From assembly GCF_040813715.1 (NCBI RefSeq), contig NZ_JBFOCH010000007.1: 64,000 nt of DNA. The stretch is one strand, 5' to 3'. A model generated the notes under the pieces. It had not been told where the DNA came from. It saw only the letters and a program-made list of their open reading frames with translations, and did no database searches. Both the position numbers and the translations under genes were made by a program. The first letter of the stretch is position 1; the number at the start of each line of letters is the position of its first letter. Shown here piece after piece: positions 60,209 to 64,000 of the stretch. Source of the stretch: Mesorhizobium_K marinum. GTDB lineage: Bacteria > Pseudomonadota > Alphaproteobacteria > Rhizobiales > Rhizobiaceae.

Positions 60209-61537
60209 CTACACCCGGTAGTAGCGGTTGGCGCGCTTCTCGGCCTCTTCCATGGCCTCCTGCGGCGTCGCCTGGCCGGTGACGGCGCGGGCGTACATGT
60301 CGACCAGCACGTAGTCGGCCATGGTGGCGGCCGACGCGTAGCCGAGCGGCCCGGCATAGCCGTTCGGGCGCAACGTCTCGGACGCCTTGGAATAGGCGGT
60401 GGCGACGGGATCCTCCGTCCAGACCGGATTGTCGGCGAATGCCTTCAGCGTCTGGCAGCAATAGCCGAGCGAGCCCTTGATCCAGTCGTTCATCTGCTCG
60501 GCCTCGAACATGAACTGCAGGTAGGCCTTCGCCGCGTTCGGATAGGGTGTGTAGTTGAAGATGACGGCGACTGTCGTCTGGTGCAGTTCTACCGACTGGC
60601 CGACCGGGCCGATCGGCAGGTTGGTGGTGCGGATGTCCTTGGCGATCTCGGCGAGTTTGGGGTCGTTGTCCTTGTTGATCTGCGCGGTGCGGTAGGCCGA
60701 GATGCCGTTGGCGATGACGCCGAGTTCGCCGGCCAGGAAGGCGCGGTTGTTGTTGACGTCGAGCCAGCTCTCGGTGCCGGGGATGAAGGTCTTGTAGAGC
60801 TCCATCGCATATTCGATGGACTTCATCGTCTCCGGGCTGTTGATGACGACCTTGCCGCCCTCGTCGACCATCTTGCCGCCATGGCTCCACAGCAGCCAGT
60901 GCGCGTAGTTGTTGCCATCGCCGACTCCGTGGCCATGCGTGAAGCCGGCCGGGTGGCCGATCTTCTGCAGCGCCTTGCAGAGCTCCAGGAAGCCCGCGGT
61001 ATCCTTGGGGAATTCGGAGAAGCCGGCTTCCTTGACCCAACTGTCGCGGTAGACGATGGCGTTGCCGATGGCGGCGAGCGGCAGGCCGATGAACTTGCCG
61101 TCACGGGTGGCGTAGCCCTTCGGGCCATCGTACCAGCCGCCATACTTGCCGCCGAGATATTCGCCGAGGTCGGAGACGTCGAGCAGCTTGTCCGGGTACT
61201 GGTGCGCGTCGTCGAACCAGACGAGCATGAGGTCGGGGCCGGAGCCGACATTGGCGGCCACCGCCGCCTTCGGACGGATGTCCTCCCAGCTTTCCTTGTC
61301 GACGCGGACTTCGACGCCGGTGGCTTCGGTGAAGCGCTTGGTGTTGGCGAGCCAGGCGTCCTCGTCGCCCTGCACGAAGGGCGACCAGCGCAGCATGCGC
61401 AGCGTCGCGCCGGGCTCGGGCGTATAGGTGGGCGCGCTCTGCGCGAAGGCCGGGGTGCTGCCCAGCAGGCGGCTGCCCACGACGCCGGCGGCGGCCCCGG
61501 CGGTGGTGCGGATAACGTCACGTCTGGTGAATTTCAT
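60209..61537 (-). CDS. Carbohydrate ABC transporter substrate-binding protein, Tat-exported
   Basis: This 442-residue binding protein has a twin-arginine signal (FTRRDVIRTTAG, then VVGSRLLGSTPAFAQS) at residues 3-35. The mature part is a bacterial extracellular solute-binding domain: LRMLRWSPFVQGDEDAWLAN, VGSGPDLMLVWFDDAHQYPD and FIGLPLAAIGNAIVYRDSWV. The C-terminal YNAAKAYLQF-like region is PNAAKAYLQFMFEAEQMNDW. It binds a mono- or oligosaccharide or related polyol. The ATG at 61537 is preferred to a GTG two codons upstream, because GGAGG lies at a suitable distance only from the ATG. Confidence 0.92.
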   Translation of the reverse strand: MKFTRRDVIRTTAGAAAGVVGSRLLGSTPAFAQSAPTYTPEPGATLRMLRWSPFVQGDEDAWLANTKRFTEATGVEVRVDKESWEDIRPKAAVAANVGSGPDLMLVWFDDAHQYPDKLLDVSDLGEYLGGKYGGWYDGPKGYATRDGKFIGLPLAAIGNAIVYRDSWVKEAGFSEFPKDTAGFLELCKALQKIGHPAGFTHGHGVGDGNNYAHWLLWSHGGKMVDEGGKVVINSPETMKSIEYAMELYKTFIPGTESWLDVNNNRAFLAGELGVIANGISAYRTAQINKDNDPKLAEIAKDIRTTNLPIGPVGQSVELHQTTVAVIFNYTPYPNAAKAYLQFMFEAEQMNDWIKGSLGYCCQTLKAFADNPVWTEDPVATAYSKASETLRPNGYAGPLGYASAATMADYVLVDMYARAVTGQATPQEAMEEAEKRANRYYRV

Positions 61538-61615
61538 CGTCACTTCCTCCTTGGTGAGACTTGCCTGGTCGCTGCATCGTCCGGTTTGGCGGCCCTGGCC
61601 CCGACCCTCACAGGG

Positions 61616-62909
61616 TCATGCCGCGAGCCGCTTTCCGGTTTCTCCGTTGAAGAGGTGGATATGGTCGGGGTCGGCGGCCAGCCTGACCGTCTGGCCCGGC
61701 TCGAAGGCGTGCCGCTCGCGGAAGTTGGCGACGATCTCCTCGCCGCCCGGCGTGCGGCCGATGATCTGCAGTTCCGACCCGGTCGGCTCGACGACGACGA
61801 TCTCGACGGGGAAGCCGTCGTCGGACAGCCGGAGATGCTCGGGCCTGGCGCCGAGCACCACGGGCGTGCCGCGCGGCGCACCGGCGGCGCCGTTCAGCGC
61901 CAGCGAAACGCCGCCCTTGCCCTGGAAGGCGAGGGGACCTTCGCCGGCCATCGCGCCATGCAGGAAGTTCATCGCCGGCGAGCCGATGAAGCTCGCGACG
62001 AACAGGTTGTCGGGGCGGTCGTAGAGCTCGAGCGGGCGACCGATCTGCTCGACGATGCCGTCATGCATGACGACGATCTTGTCGGCCATTGTCATCGCCT
62101 CGATCTGGTCGTGCGNTGGCGACGAACAGATTGTCGGGGCGGTCGTAGAGCTCGAGCGGGCGACCGATCTGCTCGACGATGCCGTCATGCATGACGACGA
62201 TCTTGTCGGCCATGGTCATCGCCTCGATCTGGTCGTGCGTGACGTAGATGGTGGTGGTCCTGAGGCGCTGGTGCAGTTCCTTGATCTCGGCGCGCATGGC
62301 GACGCGCAGCTTGGCGTCGAGGTTGCTGAGCGGCTCGTCGAAGAGGAACACCTGCGGGTCGCGCACGATGGCGCGTCCCATGGCGACANCGCGCATGGCG
62401 ACGCGCAGCTTGGCGTCGAGGTTGCTGAGCGGCTCGTCGAAGAGGAACACCTGCGGGTCGCGCACGATGGCGCGTCCCATGGCGACACGCTGGCGCTGGC
62501 CGCCGGAGAGCTGGCGCGGGTAGCGCTCGAGCAGTGGCACGAGGCCGAGGATTTCGGCGGCGCGAGCGACCCTGGCATCGATCTCGGATTTCGGCGCGTT
62601 CTTCAGCATCAGCGAGAAGGCCATGTTCTCGCCGACGGTCATGTGCGGGTAGAGCGCGTAGTTCTGGAACACCATGGCGATGTCGCGCTCCTTGGGCGCG
62701 ACGCGGTTGACCACGCGCTCGCCGATGGCGATCTCGCCACGCGAAATGCCCTCCAGGCCGGCGATCATCCTGAGCAGGGTCGACTTGCCGCAACCGGACG
62801 GGCCGACCAGCGTGACGAACTCGCCATCGGCGATGTCGATGCTCACGCCATGCAGGATTTCAGTTGTTCCAAAAGACTTGTAGACGTCGCGAATTCCGAC
62901 AGACGCCAT
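61616..62909 (-). CDS. Carbohydrate ABC transporter ATP-binding protein, UgpC/MalK-like
   Basis: With two assembly duplications removed (124 and 99 bases) it codes for 356 residues. Walker A GPSGCGKSTLL is near residue 37, the signature is LSGGQRQRVAMGRAIV, Walker B is VFLFDEPLSNLDAKLR, and the H-loop is YVTHDQIEAMTMADKIVV. The C-terminal regulatory domain (about 235-356) has LGARPEHLRL, typical of UgpC/MalK. GGGAGGAACG precedes the ATG. It is the first gene of the operon, behind a LacI-type operator. Confidence 0.93.
61995..62487. repeat. Two direct duplications around N at 62116 and 62389 (assembly)
   Basis: 61995-62115 recurs at 62119-62239 (offset 124) and 62291-62388 recurs at 62390-62487 (offset 99). 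Both lie in the ATPase gene, and together they produce false split reading frames. Confidence 0.87.
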
Positions 62910-63004
62910 CGTTCCTCCCGAACGCTTGCTTCTGCGACGCCCTCCGATGGAAAGCGCCGATTATCTTGCCGACGAATGCCTGGACGCACCCCCGGACTGG
63001 TGAT

Positions 63005-63016
63005 GGTAGCGCTACC
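63005..63016. promoter_or_regulatory. LacI-family operator-like palindrome GGTAGCGCTACC
   Basis: A perfect 12-bp palindrome with central CG, the form bound by LacI/GalR proteins, lies 96 bases upstream of the first gene of the sugar ABC operon. The regulator gene is not in the window. Confidence 0.6.
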
Positions 63017-63101
63017 GAGCCGGCTCTGTAAAGTCATCCTATCGTCCAATATGGAGCAGACATGAGGCGCGGCAACGAATGGCCCGATATGAGGGCGGCG
63101 G

Positions 63102-64000
63102 TCACGCCACCGGTTGCATGTCGGCGATGACGGTAGGCAGCAGTTCCGACACCGTGGGATGGATCGGCACCGTGCGCTGCAGCGCCGTATAGGGCGCACC
63201 GGCATACATCAGGTCGAGCATGCCGTGCACCACCTCGTCGCCGCTCGCGCCGAGCAACGCCGCGCCGAGCAGTTCCTTGGTGTCAGCGTCCGCGATGACC
63301 TTGAGGAAGCCTTTCGTCTCGCCGCGCTCGACGGCGCGGCCGACCTTGGTCATCGGCCTCGTTCCGACGAGGATGTTCCGCCCCGACTTTCTCGCTTCCG
63401 CCTCGGTCATTCCGGCGCGACCGAGCGGCGGGTCGATGTAGAGTGCGTAGGCGGTCTTGCGGTCGCCGAGCCGGCGGCTCTCGCCGTCGAGCAGGTTCGC
63501 CGCGACGATCTCGAAATCGTTGTAGGCGGTGTGGGTGAAGGCGCCGCGGCCGTTGCAGTCGCCGAGCGCATGGATATGCGGCTGGCTGGTGCGCAGTTCG
63601 TCGTCGACCGTGATGTAGCCGCGCTCGTCGGTCCTCACGCCGGCCCTGTCGAGCCCGAGGTCGCTGGTGTTGGGGACGCGGCCGATGGCGAGCAGTACAT
63701 GCGTGCCGACGACGGAGCGGTCGCCGGAATCGCAATCGACGCCGACCGACACGCCCGTCCCCTGCGGGGCGAAGGAAATGCATTCGGCCTTCAGGCGGAA
63801 GGCGACGCCTTCCTCTTCGAGGATCTGCCTGATGGCGTCGGAGACGTCGGGATCCTCGCGGGCGACGAGGCGCGGTCCCTTTTCGACGACGGTGACGCGG
63901 CTGCCGAAACGGCGGAACATCTGCGCGAATTCGAGTCCGATATAGCTGCCGCCGACGACGACGAGATGATCGGGCAGGAAGTCCACATCCATCATGGTCG
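63102..64000 (-). CDS. Class I pyridine nucleotide-disulfide oxidoreductase (N-terminal part outside window)
   Basis: The visible C-terminal 299 residues hold the NAD(P)-binding motif VVVGGSYIGLEFAQMF, VLLAIGRVPNTSDL and the second FAD motif HIHALGDCNGRGAFTHTAYN. The dimerisation domain ends with TVPIHPTVSELLPTV, where His and Glu match the catalytic pair of dihydrolipoamide and mercuric reductases. The redox-active CxxxxC lies in the missing part, so the exact enzyme cannot be named. The frame is open to the window edge. Confidence 0.9.
   Translation of the reverse strand, partial: TMMDVDFLPDHLVVVGGSYIGLEFAQMFRRFGSRVTVVEKGPRLVAREDPDVSDAIRQILEEEGVAFRLKAECISFAPQGTGVSVGVDCDSGDRSVVGTHVLLAIGRVPNTSDLGLDRAGVRTDERGYITVDDELRTSQPHIHALGDCNGRGAFTHTAYNDFEIVAANLLDGESRRLGDRKTAYALYIDPPLGRAGMTEAEARKSGRNILVGTRPMTKVGRAVERGETKGFLKVIADADTKELLGAALLGASGDEVVHGMLDLMYAGAPYTALQRTVPIHPTVSELLPTVIADMQPVA

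Noticed and set aside
59054..62194. 1046-codon plus-strand frame across the sugar ABC operon
   Set aside because: It is antisense to three well-supported transporter genes; the composition is that of a shadow frame.
1..64000. CRISPR array, prophage or insertion sequence
   Set aside because: No regularly spaced short repeats, no transposase or phage protein seen; all direct repeats meet at N positions and are explained by assembly.

Overview
This window is GC-rich DNA from an alphaproteobacterium of the order Hyphomicrobiales, most like Mesorhizobium or another Phyllobacteriaceae. The evidence is the CtrA/ChpT/SciP cell-cycle regulators, a fused anthranilate synthase behind a Trp-rich leader peptide, an EipA-type envelope protein, FliJ, a BigR sulfide operon, many solute ABC transporters with Tat-exported binding proteins, and ATG/GTG/TTG starts with GGAG-type ribosome sites. 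The assembly is a draft. There are about two dozen N positions, and nearly all sit between two near-identical direct copies of the same 80-320 bases. Many genes therefore look frameshifted or triplicated when they are probably single and intact. Removing one copy restores a whole number of codons in every case tested.

Layout. 1-3552 (minus): spermidine/putrescine-type ABC transporter (ATPase, binding protein, permease) and an SDR dehydrogenase. 3671-6538 (minus): a flavin monooxygenase with an N-terminal SnoaL-like domain and an RpiR/MurR-type regulator. 6795-17874 (plus): a long divergent operon with a NitT/TauT-type ABC transporter, two Gfo/Idh/MocA dehydrogenases, a COG3964-like amidohydrolase, an unassigned putative TIM-barrel protein, an SDR, a small VOC-like protein, a D-threonine-aldolase/D-serine-dehydratase-type PLP enzyme and a RidA protein. 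This looks like a catabolic pathway of unknown substrate and is the best candidate for an undescribed system. 18089-22280 (plus): BigR sulfide-detoxification operon. 22442-26362: a FAD oxidoreductase, 1.6 kb without a confident gene, a small lipoprotein and a CAT tRNA. 26363-28532: a sugar dehydrogenase and mnmA.

28780-34249 is a cell-cycle and envelope region: sciP, a PqiA-like protein, fliJ, ctrA, a CheY-like receiver, chpT and eipA, with CtrA-like boxes and GANTC sites in the sciP and ctrA promoters. 34520-44984 holds housekeeping and stress genes: a coiled-coil membrane protein, an SPOUT methyltransferase, the copZ-copA copper operon with a CueR-type promoter, a NolR-like ArsR regulator, HugZ, GNAT, glutathionyl-hydroquinone reductase, NUDIX and a metallophosphoesterase. 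45083-51620 (minus): leuA and trpEG, each behind its own leader peptide and attenuator hairpin, with an AbrB-family transporter and a CDF metal exporter between them.

51865-57969: an APC permease, an AspA/AstE-like deacylase, a repeat-rich intergenic segment, then a plus-strand run of ArsR, AHSA1/SRPBCC, DoxX-like, two DUF1801 and one VOC gene. 57978-64000: a palindromic intergenic repeat, a CUT1-type sugar ABC operon with a LacI-type operator, and the 3' part of a class I pyridine-nucleotide-disulfide oxidoreductase. No CRISPR array, rRNA, insertion sequence or phage gene was recognised.
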